A DNA stretch of 14,043 nt from an uncultured Clostridia bacterium (GTDB lineage: Bacteria; Bacillota; Clostridia; Oscillospirales; Acutalibacteraceae): NCBI GenBank assembly GCA_904420155.1, contig CAJFUH010000011.1, positions 1 to 14,043 on the forward strand, read 5' to 3'. Shown here piece by piece: positions 1 to 7,872 of the stretch (position 1 is its first letter; the number at the start of each line of letters is the position of its first letter). A program made the translations under genes and the position numbers. The notes under the pieces were generated by a model that made no database searches, had not been told where the DNA came from, and saw only the letters and a program-made list of their open reading frames with translations.

Positions 1-1334
1 ACAAAGATCAAAACCGGCGCTATATATTTTAAAATAACGCTAAAAGTTCTTCTGAGCTTGAAAGCGCCTTTCATGCCGATCTGGATCTCATCGATCACAG
101 GCTGAATACCCCAGACATGGCCCACAAAGATACACATAAGCATAGCGGCCAAAGGCATTAAAATTTTGTCGGTGAGATATCCCATGGCGTCGAAGATATT
201 CATTCCGGCAATGGTGAATCCAGACCAAAGCCCCATGGAAAGAGAAGCGATCACCCCAACGCCCCCCATCAGGCAAGACATCAAAATAGTGGCTTTTTTC
301 CTGCTCCAATGGAAACTGTCGATCAAAAACGCGGCCACAACTTCCAATAGGGCAATGGCGGAAGTCGCTGCGGCAAAGAAAACTAAGATAAAGAAAAGTA
401 AACCAAACAAATTGCCAACGGGCATTTCCGCAAAAACAGAAGGCAGGGTTTCAAAAATCAGGCCTGGGCCGGCTTCCGGTGTAAAACCAAAGGCAAACAC
501 AGCGGGAAGAATGGCAATGCCGGACAAAATAGCCATTAAAGTGTCCAGGCCAGCGATCACCGCAGTATCCTTGGGCATGTTGCTGTCCCGTTTTAAATAA
601 CTGCCGTAAGTAATGGTGATGCCCATGCCAAGGCTTAAGCTGAAAAACACCTGTCCCATAGCGGACACCAAAGCGTTTGCCACATCGCCAAAGGAATCGA
701 CGGCTCCAAAGTTGGGGACGAACAGGAATTTTAATCCTTCCTCGCCGCCTTGGAGCGTGGCGGAACGGATGGCCACAACAACAATAATCACAAACAGCAA
801 CGGCAGCATGATCTTGCTGGCATTCTCAATTCCCTTGGCCACGCCGCCTACTACCACCACAGCGCAAAACAGCATAAAAATCAGGTGCCAGACCACCGGT
901 TCCACCGGGCTTGTCACAAAATTATTAAAATAATCCTTTGTATTGGTTCCAAAATTACCGCCTGTAGCATAGCTGGCGATGTATTTGAGCACCCATCCGC
1001 CAATGACGCTGTAGTAAGAACAAATGACAAACGCACAGATCACGCCGATCACGCCGACAAACGTCCACTTTTTATTTAACTTTTTATAAGCGCCCACCGC
1101 GCTCATCTGGGTTTTTCTTCCGATTGCCATCTCGGTGAGCAAAATGGGTATTCCCAGCAAACAGACAAAAATGATATAAAACAGTAAGAATATCCCGCCG
1201 CCATTGGCGCCTGTTATATAGGGAAATTTCCAAAGATTCCCTAATCCTACCGCCGAACCGGCTGCTGCTAGAATAAACCCCAGCGACGAAGTAAATTGCC
1301 CTCGCTTTTGTAATGCATTCTTTGGTTTTTCCAT
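1..1334 (-). CDS. Sodium-dependent transporter of the NSS (SNF/SLC6-like) family, 3' end beyond window
   Basis: Polytopic inner-membrane protein predicted to import an amino acid or related small solute by sodium symport. From the ATG at 1334 the frame is open for 444 codons to the window edge, so the C-terminus is missing. The N-terminus carries the family signature: the unwound TM1 region AAAGSAVGLGNLWKFPY (about residues 23-39), which in LeuT and MhsT supplies sodium- and substrate-binding backbone atoms. Long hydrophobic segments continue to the edge, the last being ILKYIAPVLIF, which resembles TM11 of bacterial NSS proteins. Only a final helix or a short tail is probably missing. The start is supported by AAGGGG eight bases upstream. 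It stands alone downstream of the tRNA-Thr terminator, so it probably has its own promoter in 1335-1449, which I could not locate. Substrate cannot be told from sequence. Family call is secure. Confidence 0.95.
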   Translation of the reverse strand, partial: MEKPKNALQKRGQFTSSLGFILAAAGSAVGLGNLWKFPYITGANGGGIFLLFYIIFVCLLGIPILLTEMAIGRKTQMSAVGAYKKLNKKWTFVGVIGVICAFVICSYYSVIGGWVLKYIASYATGGNFGTNTKDYFNNFVTSPVEPVVWHLIFMLFCAVVVVGGVAKGIENASKIMLPLLFVIIVVVAIRSATLQGGEEGLKFLFVPNFGAVDSFGDVANALVSAMGQVFFSLSLGMGITITYGSYLKRDSNMPKDTAVIAGLDTLMAILSGIAILPAVFAFGFTPEAGPGLIFETLPSVFAEMPVGNLFGLLFFILVFFAAATSAIALLEVVAAFLIDSFHWSRKKATILMSCLMGGVGVIASLSMGLWSGFTIAGMNIFDAMGYLTDKILMPLAAMLMCIFVGHVWGIQPVIDEIQIGMKGAFKLRRTFSVILKYIAPVLIF

Positions 1335-1449
1335 TCCTCTAACCCCTTTTTCATAAAATTCGGGATCTCTCTCCTTTTTCTCCAACGTTTCGTCTTTTCT
1401 GAATTCAAAAATTGCCGCGAATTTCCAAAACGAAAGGAGGGTATACTAA

Positions 1450-1487
1450 AAAACACAGAGGACTTTCTTACAAGCTCTCTGTGTTTT
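1450..1487 (-). terminator. Intrinsic terminator of tRNA-Thr
   Basis: An 11-bp perfect inverted repeat (AAAACACAGAG at 1450-1460, CTCTGTGTTTT at 1477-1487). Read on the minus strand it ends in a run of six T residues. It lies five bases after the tRNA CCA end and before the transporter gene, so it separates the two transcripts. Confidence 0.85.
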
Positions 1488-1492
1488 ATCCC

Positions 1493-1568
1493 TGGAGCTA
1501 CTGATCCGATTCGAACGGACGACCTGCTCATTACGAGTGAGCTGCTCTACCTGCTGAGCCACAGTAGC
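1493..1568 (-). tRNA. tRNA-Thr, anticodon CGT
   Basis: Complete 76-nt cloverleaf including an encoded CCA. Acceptor GCTACTG pairs with CAGTAGC, the D arm is GCTC/GAGC, the anticodon stem GCTCA/TGAGC encloses the loop CTCGTAA (anticodon CGT, reading ACG), and the T arm GTCCG/CGGAT encloses TTCGAAT. The discriminator base is U73, as in other Gram-positive threonine tRNAs. No mismatch beyond one G-U pair in the T stem. It has a consensus promoter upstream and a hairpin terminator directly downstream, so it is a single-gene unit. CGT is the minor threonine isoacceptor that supplements a TGT tRNA. Confidence 0.97.
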
Positions 1569-1583
1569 ATATCCGGCTCATCT

Positions 1584-1612
1584 ATTATACAGAATATTAA
1601 AAAGTTAGTCAA
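1584..1612 (-). promoter_or_regulatory. SigA-type promoter of tRNA-Thr
   Basis: On the minus strand, -35 TTGACT (1612-1607), a 17-bp spacer and -10 TATAAT (1589-1584). The predicted start lies about 8-10 nt before the mature tRNA 5' end at 1568. Near-perfect consensus, as usual for stable RNA genes. Confidence 0.9.
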
Positions 1613-1708
1613 GCTTTTGAGCCAAAAATTCCTTAAATCTTGCTTTCTTTTATTTTTTTTTAAAGTTTTCAGTGAACATCGATCACTAATTCCACACTCT
1701 TAAGCTTT

Positions 1709-1752
1709 TTGTATCTACAATATAAAATATAACTTAACAGTTGTCATCACAA
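1709..1752. promoter_or_regulatory. Candidate operator: two TTGT-N4-ACAA dyads in the XRE gene leader
   Basis: TTGTATCTACAA (1709-1720) and TTGTCATCACAA (1741-1752) share the form TTGT-N4-ACAA, with centres 32 bp apart, close to three helical turns. Between them lie the AT-rich -10-like hexamers TATAAA (1721) and TATAAC (1728), so both sites would flank or cover the promoter of the XRE gene that starts at 1785. This fits autorepression by a dimeric helix-turn-helix protein. No good -35 box is visible, so the promoter itself stays undefined. Confidence 0.5.
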
Positions 1753-1784
1753 CGCGGAGATTAATTTGGGAGGTGGTATAACAC

Positions 1785-2171
1785 ATGCTGTCACAAACAT
1801 TGAAAAGGCTGCGGGAAAATTGCGGTTATACACAACAGCAGGTAGCTGACGCACTGAACATAGATCGTTCTACCTACACCTATTATGAAACCGCGAAAAC
1901 AACTCCAGACATCAATACAATTATCAAGCTGGCGAAAATTTTTAATGTGACTTATAGCGATATCCTTGATGACGACACACAATCTACCGCTAGGGTAAGC
2001 GACGTCAATAAAAGTTCTCCCCCAGCAAAAAGGAACTCAAAAAATTCCAGCTTAATTTATGAGTTGACCAAAAACGAGAAACAGCTTATTATTTATTATC
2101 GTTTGATGGATAAGGATAGTCAAAAAGAATTTCTCGATGCAGCTTATGAAAGAATTAAAAGTAACAAATAG
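1785..2171 (+). CDS. XRE-family transcriptional regulator (HTH_3)
   Basis: 128-residue DNA-binding protein, most likely a repressor. Residues about 5-62 form a Cro/C1-type helix-turn-helix domain: LKRLRENCGYTQQQVADAL, then the recognition-helix segment NIDRSTYTYYETAKTTPD, then a helix ending FNVTYSDILDDD. A polar, low-complexity linker follows (about 65-88, rich in Ser, Asn and Lys). The C-terminal helical tail contains LTKNEKQLIIYYRLMDKDSQ, a pattern often seen after HTH_3 domains and probably a dimerisation segment. No protease or sensor domain is present. The start is fixed by GGGAGGTGG about ten bases upstream. The gene is monocistronic: divergent from tRNA-Thr, and its stop codon is inside the terminator. 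Targets are unknown; the paired dyads in its own leader suggest autoregulation. Confidence 0.9.
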   Translation: MLSQTLKRLRENCGYTQQQVADALNIDRSTYTYYETAKTTPDINTIIKLAKIFNVTYSDILDDDTQSTARVSDVNKSSPPAKRNSKNSSLIYELTKNEKQLIIYYRLMDKDSQKEFLDAAYERIKSNK

Positions 2172-2210
2172 AAAAAGGTAGAGAGGAAGTTTTCCCCTCT
2201 ACCTTTTTCT
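2170..2210 (+). terminator. Intrinsic terminator of the XRE gene
   Basis: Perfect 14-bp inverted repeat (AGAAAAAGGTAGAG at 2170-2183, CTCTACCTTTTTCT at 2197-2210) with a T-rich 3' arm. It overlaps the stop codon of the regulator. The A-rich left arm would also allow termination on the minus strand. Confidence 0.85.
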
Positions 2211-2251
2211 GTTGAAAGCGGGGATATCCGCCGCTTCTCCGAGAAAAAATC

Positions 2252-2278
2252 TTGCAATTAGAATGTGACCATTATAAT
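2252..2278 (+). promoter_or_regulatory. Possible promoter of the MoxR-DUF58-transglutaminase operon
   Basis: TTGCAA (2252-2257) and TATAAT (2273-2278), about 67 bp before the MoxR start. The spacer is 15 bp, shorter than the usual 17, so the -10 is convincing but the -35 is not. It lies just downstream of the preceding terminator, where an operon promoter is expected. Confidence 0.45.
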
Positions 2279-2344
2279 ATGAAAACAGTTATTATACTAG
2301 ATAGGACTATTTTTTTATAATAAGGAATAAGGGGAATCAAGACT

Positions 2345-3271
2345 ATGATCCAAAAAGCACAACAGATCATGAAGGAAGTCCAAAAGGTTGTCATAGGCAA
2401 AGAAGAGAGTATCGCCAAAGTATTGATGGCAATGTTGGCCAAGGGACATGTCCTCATCGAGGACATTCCGGGAGTGGGCAAAACCACATTGGCCCTTGCT
2501 TTTTCTAAAGCGTTTTCCCTGGAGTATAAGAGAATCCAATTTACTCCAGACGTTATGCCATCTGATATCACAGGATTCAATTTATATAACAAGGCCGCCG
2601 GAACTTTCGAATATTCTCCAGGGGCTGCCATGTGCAATCTGTTCCTGGCGGACGAAATCAACCGCACATCCAGTAAAACGCAGTCCGCCCTTTTGGAAGT
2701 GATGGAAGAGGGCCGGGTCACAGTGGATGGGACAACCCGGAGCGTTCCCCAGCCTTTTACCGTTATCGCTACCCAAAACCCGGTGGGTTCCGCCGGCACA
2801 CAGATGCTTCCTGAATCCCAATTAGACCGGTTTATGATCCGCCTGGTGATGGGCTATCCCGACCTGGAAAGTGAAATTCATATTTTAAAGGAAAGACATA
2901 CGGCCGATCCTTTGGATACAGTCAAGCAGGTCGCCACCGCGCAGGACTTATTACAGATGCAGCAGTTGGTTTCCAATATCTATGTAAGCGACCCTATTTA
3001 CCGCTACATCGCTGTCCTTTCATCTTCCACCCGTAATCATCCGCTCATCCATTTAGGGGTCAGTCCCCGCGGCTCTTTGGCCCTTTCCAAAATGGCTAAG
3101 GCCTGCGCCTTCCTTTTGGGCAGGGACTATGTGATCCCAGAAGACGTACAAAAAGTCGTCTACGATGTGTGGGAACACCGCATTCTTCTGAAATCCCAAG
3201 CCAGGATAGAACATGCGTCTCCCCGTAAAGTTTTGGAGCAATTCATCTCTGATACGGAAATCCCGAAATAA
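2345..3271 (+). CDS. MoxR-family AAA+ ATPase
   Basis: 308-residue cytoplasmic ATPase thought to act as a chaperone that remodels or activates partner proteins, often together with the DUF58 and transglutaminase proteins encoded next to it. Walker A is IPGVGKTT (lysine near residue 46), Walker B is FLADEIN (D103, E104), sensor 1 is VIATQNP (N145), and LPESQLDRF carries the conserved arginine R162. The C-terminal part (about 205-305) has the helical lid with GVSPRGSLALSKMAKA, also typical of MoxR. Length is normal for the family. The start has AAGGGG about ten bases upstream. It is first of three same-strand genes; DUF58 follows after an 82-bp gap. Family assignment is secure, the client is inferred from context. 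Confidence 0.96.
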   Translation: MIQKAQQIMKEVQKVVIGKEESIAKVLMAMLAKGHVLIEDIPGVGKTTLALAFSKAFSLEYKRIQFTPDVMPSDITGFNLYNKAAGTFEYSPGAAMCNLFLADEINRTSSKTQSALLEVMEEGRVTVDGTTRSVPQPFTVIATQNPVGSAGTQMLPESQLDRFMIRLVMGYPDLESEIHILKERHTADPLDTVKQVATAQDLLQMQQLVSNIYVSDPIYRYIAVLSSSTRNHPLIHLGVSPRGSLALSKMAKACAFLLGRDYVIPEDVQKVVYDVWEHRILLKSQARIEHASPRKVLEQFISDTEIPK

Positions 3272-3353
3272 GAAAAATAATAAACAGCATCTTCTTTTCC
3301 TACATAGGCGCTTTAGCAGTGATCCTTATGTAGAAGAAAGGCGGTTTTTCCCT

Positions 3354-4526
3354 ATGTTAAAATGTAGAATCGCATATTTACTGATCCTATTGGTCACTTT
3401 TTTGTTTTATCTCTTTTATCCGGATTATTTATCTTTCCTAGCACTTTTATTCGTCCTATTACTCCCTGTCCTTTTATTTATTTTAGTGATCATAGCCAGC
3501 CGAAAACTCTCTGGTTCCTTGACCCTGGATCTCTCTTCCGCTTGTAAAAAGCAGGAGTTCTCTGTACAGTTACAGATCCGAAACCGATTTTTTCTTCCTC
3601 TCTCCCGGGTAAAAGCAGCGATCCGCTTACAAAACCGCTTGACCGGAGAGCAAAAAGATTTCGCCCTGTTTTTTCCTGTGGGATCCCACAGGAAAGAAAC
3701 CGTTTCCTGGACCATGTCCTCGGAACATTGCGGCCAGTTGCTAATCTCTATTGAAAAACTCTCGGTTTACGATTATTTGGGGCTGTTTCTGTTTTCTATA
3801 CCCAATCCTAATAAAGGGTGTGTGGATATCATTCCAAACTGCCAGGAAATTTCTCCCAAAATCGATAAGGGAACGCAGCTCTGTTTAGAATCCGATCTCT
3901 ATTCCACCCAGAAACCCGGAAGCGACCCCTCGGAAACTTTTGGAATTCGGGAGTACATCCCCGGCGACAGCCTCCGTTCCATCCACTGGAAGCTGAGTGT
4001 CAAAACCGGCCAATGGATGATCCGTCAATTCAGCCTTCCTCTCAACCATTCAGTGGTGCTGTTGATCGAATTTTCTAAACCAACGGGGAATCATGCCGAC
4101 GCCATTGATATCCTTCTGGACTGCATGTTTTCCCTATCCTATTTTCTGCTGCTTCATCAGGTGAGGCATCGTTTGTGTTGGTATGATACCCAGAGCAATC
4201 AATTGGAACAATTGGCTGTAACCTGTGAAGAGGATCTTCACACCTTTTTGCATCATATCCTGCAAGTCAGTTGTTATACGGATCCTGCTCTTGCCTTGCA
4301 ATGCTATGGGCAGCAATGTGTAAATCCAGCCTCCCACTTTTTCTATTTCCTTCCTTCCAACGCCCCTGCAAACCTCCATGCGATGATCTCCAAATTCAAT
4401 AACCATCGCAATACTGTCCTTGCATTCGGGGAATCCCCTTCCCTGGACGCCGCTTCTGCATCTTTTGAAATAGTCCATATTACCCCAGATACTCTGCAAG
4501 GTTCTTTGGATCAACTGTGGATTTAA
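3354..4526 (+). CDS. DUF58 domain-containing membrane protein
   Basis: 390-residue protein of the DUF58 family, the usual partner of MoxR ATPases. Two hydrophobic helices sit at the N-terminus (about residues 5-22 and 26-48). A beta-rich region follows, then the DUF58 hallmark GIREYIPGDSLRSIHWK (about residues 197-213) with RQF soon after. The C-terminal half resembles the von Willebrand-like fold assigned to DUF58. The ATG at 3354 is chosen because GAAAGGCGG lies nine bases upstream and the protein then begins with a membrane helix. The frame is open back to 3213, but that earlier ATG lies within the MoxR gene and gives an unlikely polar extension. The transglutaminase gene starts 30 bp downstream. 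Function is not biochemically settled in the family; a role with MoxR in envelope homeostasis is inferred. Confidence 0.92.
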   Translation: MLKCRIAYLLILLVTFLFYLFYPDYLSFLALLFVLLLPVLLFILVIIASRKLSGSLTLDLSSACKKQEFSVQLQIRNRFFLPLSRVKAAIRLQNRLTGEQKDFALFFPVGSHRKETVSWTMSSEHCGQLLISIEKLSVYDYLGLFLFSIPNPNKGCVDIIPNCQEISPKIDKGTQLCLESDLYSTQKPGSDPSETFGIREYIPGDSLRSIHWKLSVKTGQWMIRQFSLPLNHSVVLLIEFSKPTGNHADAIDILLDCMFSLSYFLLLHQVRHRLCWYDTQSNQLEQLAVTCEEDLHTFLHHILQVSCYTDPALALQCYGQQCVNPASHFFYFLPSNAPANLHAMISKFNNHRNTVLAFGESPSLDAASASFEIVHITPDTLQGSLDQLWI

Positions 4527-4556
4527 CTCTCAAAACCATGAAATCAGGTGGTATCC

Positions 4557-7193
4557 ATGATATTACATCAGAAATCTTCCCCCATTCCCCCGGACGGAAT
4601 TATATTACATAATAGTTTTCAGGTTTCTCAGCACCGTTCCAGCCGTCTGGAATCCGCCCTGATCCTATTGGGACAGGCTCTCATTATACTAACTGGATTA
4701 ATAGGGGCGGGATATACGTTTCTTACCTCTTTTTCTATTACCCATTATCCCCTTATTCTGCTGCCTTTTTTGCTGTTTTGTACCCTATACTGGACCTTTC
4801 TGCTGACGAGGAAATCCCCTTTTTGGACTTTACTGGGCCTAGCCCTTCCTTTGCTGCCCGCTTTCTTTCTGTTATCTCCCATCCGGGAGGGGTTTGTTGT
4901 CACAGCCAACTGTATTGTCCACGCCTTAAACCAACAAATGAACTGGAATCTTTATGACTATGTGACTACCGTTCCCCCCTATCAATTCGCCTATGTATCC
5001 ACTCTTTTTTATTTATTTGCTTCCACCTATTTTTCCTTTCTCCTTTGTTGGGCCGTTATCAGGATGCACAGCTTCCTGCTGGTGTTCCTTTTGACACTTC
5101 CTTTTCTGTTCGGACTTTTCTTTTTGTTTATCCCTTCCTACCTGCCCATCCTGATGCTCATCTCCTGTTGGATGGCTCTCTTTTCCATGTATCCTGTGAA
5201 AATACGAAGGAAAAAAACCGGAAAAACAGGAAATTTTACCTCCCTTCCCCATAAAAAGGTCTCTTCTTTTGTATTGAGCGAACCCAAAATCATCCATCCA
5301 GTCATGATTAAATCGGGAGCTATTTTGATGTGCAGTACATTGCTGTGTGTTTGCCTTCTTTTTTTCTGTTTTCCAAAAAGCCACTATCAGCGCTCTGATC
5401 AAATGAACCAGCTAAAATCTGATTTTGTCACTGGGATTCAAAACCTGATTACCAGAGGGGAGTTCTCCACCGACGGGATAGGAGGGTTAAGCACGGGGAA
5501 ATTAAACCAGTTAGGCAATGTCTCTTTTCGCCGTCTCCCCGCCTTAAAAATCAGGACCGACTGTCCAGACCCCATGTATCTACGCGGCTGGATCGGCAGC
5601 GAATACAATGAAAACCAATGGACAAATTCCGACGCCCTTTCCCAACTTTATCAAAGTGAAGTAGCCAGCCATACATTTTCCATTCCTCAATTCCAAATCG
5701 CTTCCTTTCTGTCTAAATATGGAGATCAAACCGACGGCAGTCCCTATCATTGGGTCGGGGAACTAGAGTACATCCATGCGCAAACCGATTACATTTATAC
5801 CCCCTATACCACAAGCAACCTTTCTTTATCCAATAAGCGGGTCTCTTATATAGAAGACCGGGAAATCCGTACCAACGGGGAAATCCCCAATCATACTTAT
5901 CAGTTTAGTTTTTATTCCCCGCATGACAATTATTTCTACCACGCCGCCGGATCAGAAGGGTTGGAATCTTCCGATTTCTTCCCTCAGCTTTATCTGGGCA
6001 GCAGCAACTCCCCTGGGCTGTTCTCCTACCAAAACCAGGAACAAGCCTATCAGCGATATGTTTACGAAACCTACACGCAGCTGCCGGATCACGCCCGCGA
6101 AGTTGCCCAACGCTTTTTGGACGAAAGCACGCTTACACTGCCCACCGATCCCTCCGCATATGATCCACTGGTGACGCAGGATGTGATACGGCAGGTAACC
6201 AACTATTTGACCAGCAACTATGTGTATACGTTATCCCCCGGATCTACCCCGTCGGACGAAGACTTTGTGGAATACTTTCTGTTTGAGAACAAAAAGGGGT
6301 ATTGTTCCCACTTCGCTTCCGCCACTGCCGTCATTCTGCGGTCATTGGGGATCCCCACCCGTTATGTGGAAGGGTATGTAGTCACAGAATCTGATATCCA
6401 ACTGGCCGGCACAGGAAGCGTCTACCAATACGAATACGTAATTAATGATACCAACGCTCACGCCTGGGTGGAAGTATATCAAGACAAAGTGGGATGGATT
6501 CCTTTTGAAACCACCCCGGGGTATGCCGGATTGCAAGAAATCAATCTGACGGGAGAAGCCGGAACGCAGGGAAACACAGGAAACGGCGGCGCAAACAACT
6601 CCCAGTTCCCTTATCCCGAGCTTAATTTGGAATCTTCCGCCGCGTCTTCCAGTGAAAGTTCTTCTTATGAACCTCTTCCCTCTTCAGAGGCTGTTTCTTC
6701 CGCTCCTTCCGTTTCTTCCTCCTCCTCTTCCACCATAAACTTTTTCTCTTTACCTCCTCAATGGAGATTGGCCGTCATGCTCATAGGGCTAGCTTTACTT
6801 TTGATGGCGGCCACAGTGGGCGTCCTTTATCTGCGTCAAAAACTGGTATATAGACAAAGGAAAAAAGCGTTCTACTCCACTTCCGCCAATGAAAGGGCAA
6901 AAAAATATTTCCAATATCTATGGAAGGTTTTCGATTATGACGGGTTTCCCAATCAGGGAAAATCCCTGCTCCAATATGCTGAGCAGGCGGCACAGCATTA
7001 TCCTTTCATCGATCAAGAGGAAATGATAAAAATAGCTCATCTGGCGTTAAAGGCATCCTATAGCAAGGAAACCCTCTCTCCAGAGGAATTGGATCATATT
7101 GCCTGCTTTACGATGCAGACTGCCCGTCGGATCTATCAGAAATATCCATTCTGGAAACGGATGATTTTTAAATATATTCACAATCTCTATTAA
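4557..7193 (+). CDS. TgpA-like membrane protein with extracytoplasmic transglutaminase-like domain
   Basis: 878-residue membrane protein with the architecture of TgpA-type proteins. About seven N-terminal membrane helices (residues about 34-272) precede a large extracytoplasmic region. The transglutaminase core has its nucleophile in KKGYCSHFASA (C583), histidine in TNAHAWVEVY (H635), and an acidic third residue in GWIPFETTPGY (E651, where many relatives have Asp). A Ser-rich linker (about 692-728), one more membrane helix (about 737-758) and a cytoplasmic C-terminal segment resembling DUF4129 follow. The ATG at 4557 is preferred because AGGTGG precedes it by five bases; the GTG at 4548 lies inside that ribosome binding site. 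The gene closes the MoxR-DUF58 operon. Proteins of this class may act as a protease, acyltransferase or crosslinker at the cell surface; the substrate is unknown. Confidence 0.93.
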   Translation: MILHQKSSPIPPDGIILHNSFQVSQHRSSRLESALILLGQALIILTGLIGAGYTFLTSFSITHYPLILLPFLLFCTLYWTFLLTRKSPFWTLLGLALPLLPAFFLLSPIREGFVVTANCIVHALNQQMNWNLYDYVTTVPPYQFAYVSTLFYLFASTYFSFLLCWAVIRMHSFLLVFLLTLPFLFGLFFLFIPSYLPILMLISCWMALFSMYPVKIRRKKTGKTGNFTSLPHKKVSSFVLSEPKIIHPVMIKSGAILMCSTLLCVCLLFFCFPKSHYQRSDQMNQLKSDFVTGIQNLITRGEFSTDGIGGLSTGKLNQLGNVSFRRLPALKIRTDCPDPMYLRGWIGSEYNENQWTNSDALSQLYQSEVASHTFSIPQFQIASFLSKYGDQTDGSPYHWVGELEYIHAQTDYIYTPYTTSNLSLSNKRVSYIEDREIRTNGEIPNHTYQFSFYSPHDNYFYHAAGSEGLESSDFFPQLYLGSSNSPGLFSYQNQEQAYQRYVYETYTQLPDHAREVAQRFLDESTLTLPTDPSAYDPLVTQDVIRQVTNYLTSNYVYTLSPGSTPSDEDFVEYFLFENKKGYCSHFASATAVILRSLGIPTRYVEGYVVTESDIQLAGTGSVYQYEYVINDTNAHAWVEVYQDKVGWIPFETTPGYAGLQEINLTGEAGTQGNTGNGGANNSQFPYPELNLESSAASSSESSSYEPLPSSEAVSSAPSVSSSSSSTINFFSLPPQWRLAVMLIGLALLLMAATVGVLYLRQKLVYRQRKKAFYSTSANERAKKYFQYLWKVFDYDGFPNQGKSLLQYAEQAAQHYPFIDQEEMIKIAHLALKASYSKETLSPEELDHIACFTMQTARRIYQKYPFWKRMIFKYIHNLY

Positions 7194-7222
7194 ATTTTAT
7201 GGTATGCTAAAATTGTAGGCTA

Positions 7223-7231
7223 TGATATAAT
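7223..7231 (+). promoter_or_regulatory. Extended -10 promoter before the PAP2 gene
   Basis: TGATATAAT, that is TGN followed by a perfect TATAAT (7226-7231). No clear -35 hexamer lies 16-18 bp upstream, which fits an extended -10 promoter. Transcription would start near 7238, in the left arm of the leader hairpin that follows. Confidence 0.5.
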
Positions 7232-7233
7232 AA

Positions 7234-7286
7234 AAAGGCCTGGAAGCCTCTTGTACGCCGTCTGTCCAAGAGAGCCACGGGCCTTT
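7234..7286 (+). promoter_or_regulatory. Long imperfect hairpin in the PAP2 leader, or terminator of the upstream operon
   Basis: Outer arms AAAGGCC (7234-7240) and GGCCTTT (7280-7286) enclose inner arms CTCTTG (7248-7253) and CAAGAG (7267-7272), with extra short pairings between them. On the plus strand only TTTCT follows, so it is a poor intrinsic terminator for the transglutaminase operon. On the minus strand it would end in TTTTTATTATA, a better tail, but no minus-strand gene reads into it. Because a promoter sits just upstream, it may instead be a 5' structure of the PAP2 transcript. Confidence 0.5.
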
Positions 7287-7314
7287 CTACATCTATGAAA
7301 AAGAGAGTTATTAC

Positions 7315-7872
7315 ATGAATTGGGAATTTGCTCTGCTGGATTTTATTTATCAACACTTCTATCATCCAATCAGCAATGCTTTGATGGTCTTTATTACCTA
7401 TCTGGGAGAATACGGCTGTATCTGGATTTTTCTTGCCATCTTACTTTTATGCAAGAAAAAATACCGGACTTATGGGATTTTGATGTTACTCTCCTTGTTG
7501 ATCACTTTTTTGATAGGAGAAGTAGGGCTCAAACATATCGTTGGGCGGGTGCGTCCCTGCGACGTCCAGCCCTTTGTATCCATCTTAATTCCTAAGCCGG
7601 ACGGCTTTTCTTTCCCATCAGGACACACCGCTTCTTCTTTTACCGCTGCCGTCATTCTTTTTCATGCCAATAGAAAATGGGGGATCGGGGCGCTGATCCT
7701 TGCATTTCTCATCGCCTTTTCTAGAATTTACCTTTACGTCCATTATCCCACCGATATATTAGCCGGGATGTTATTGGGGATAGGGGTGGCAACCGCCCTT
7801 TACGCTATTTATCGGAGAATCAGAAAGCCTATGGCGCCGACCGTTATCTCAAAGGAGGATTCACGATGGTAA
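7315..7872 (+). CDS. PAP2-superfamily membrane phosphatase
   Basis: 185-residue polytopic membrane protein predicted to dephosphorylate a lipid phosphate or pyrophosphate, possibly undecaprenyl pyrophosphate or phosphatidylglycerophosphate. All three signature motifs are intact: KHIVGRVRP (K73, R80, P81), PSGHT (residues 101-105, catalytic H104) and SRIYLYVHYPTD (S136, R137, nucleophile H143, D147). Hydrophobic helices surround the motifs, as is normal for the family, and the length fits the small bacterial type. The ribosome binding site is weak (AAGAGAG before the ATG). The last codons overlap the start of the following 78-residue gene, so the two are translationally linked. Family call is firm; which lipid is used cannot be seen from sequence. 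Confidence 0.94.
   Translation: MNWEFALLDFIYQHFYHPISNALMVFITYLGEYGCIWIFLAILLLCKKKYRTYGILMLLSLLITFLIGEVGLKHIVGRVRPCDVQPFVSILIPKPDGFSFPSGHTASSFTAAVILFHANRKWGIGALILAFLIAFSRIYLYVHYPTDILAGMLLGIGVATALYAIYRRIRKPMAPTVISKEDSRW

Noticed and set aside
166..600. Plus-strand frame of 144 residues within the transporter region
   Set aside because: Antisense to the sodium symporter, whose family signature is clear; composition is unlike a real protein.
1671..1687. CRP-type site near the XRE gene
   Set aside because: The GTGA and TCAC arms are separated by seven bases and not six, and classical CRP control is not expected in this group.
2272..2799. Minus-strand frame of 175 residues opposite MoxR
   Set aside because: Antisense to a gene with intact Walker motifs; no motif or ribosome binding site of its own.
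3213..3353. Upstream in-frame start for the DUF58 protein
   Set aside because: It lies inside the MoxR gene and adds a polar segment before the first membrane helix; the ATG at 3354 has a good ribosome binding site.
4548..4556. GTG start for the transglutaminase-like protein
   Set aside because: It overlaps the ribosome binding site of the ATG at 4557.
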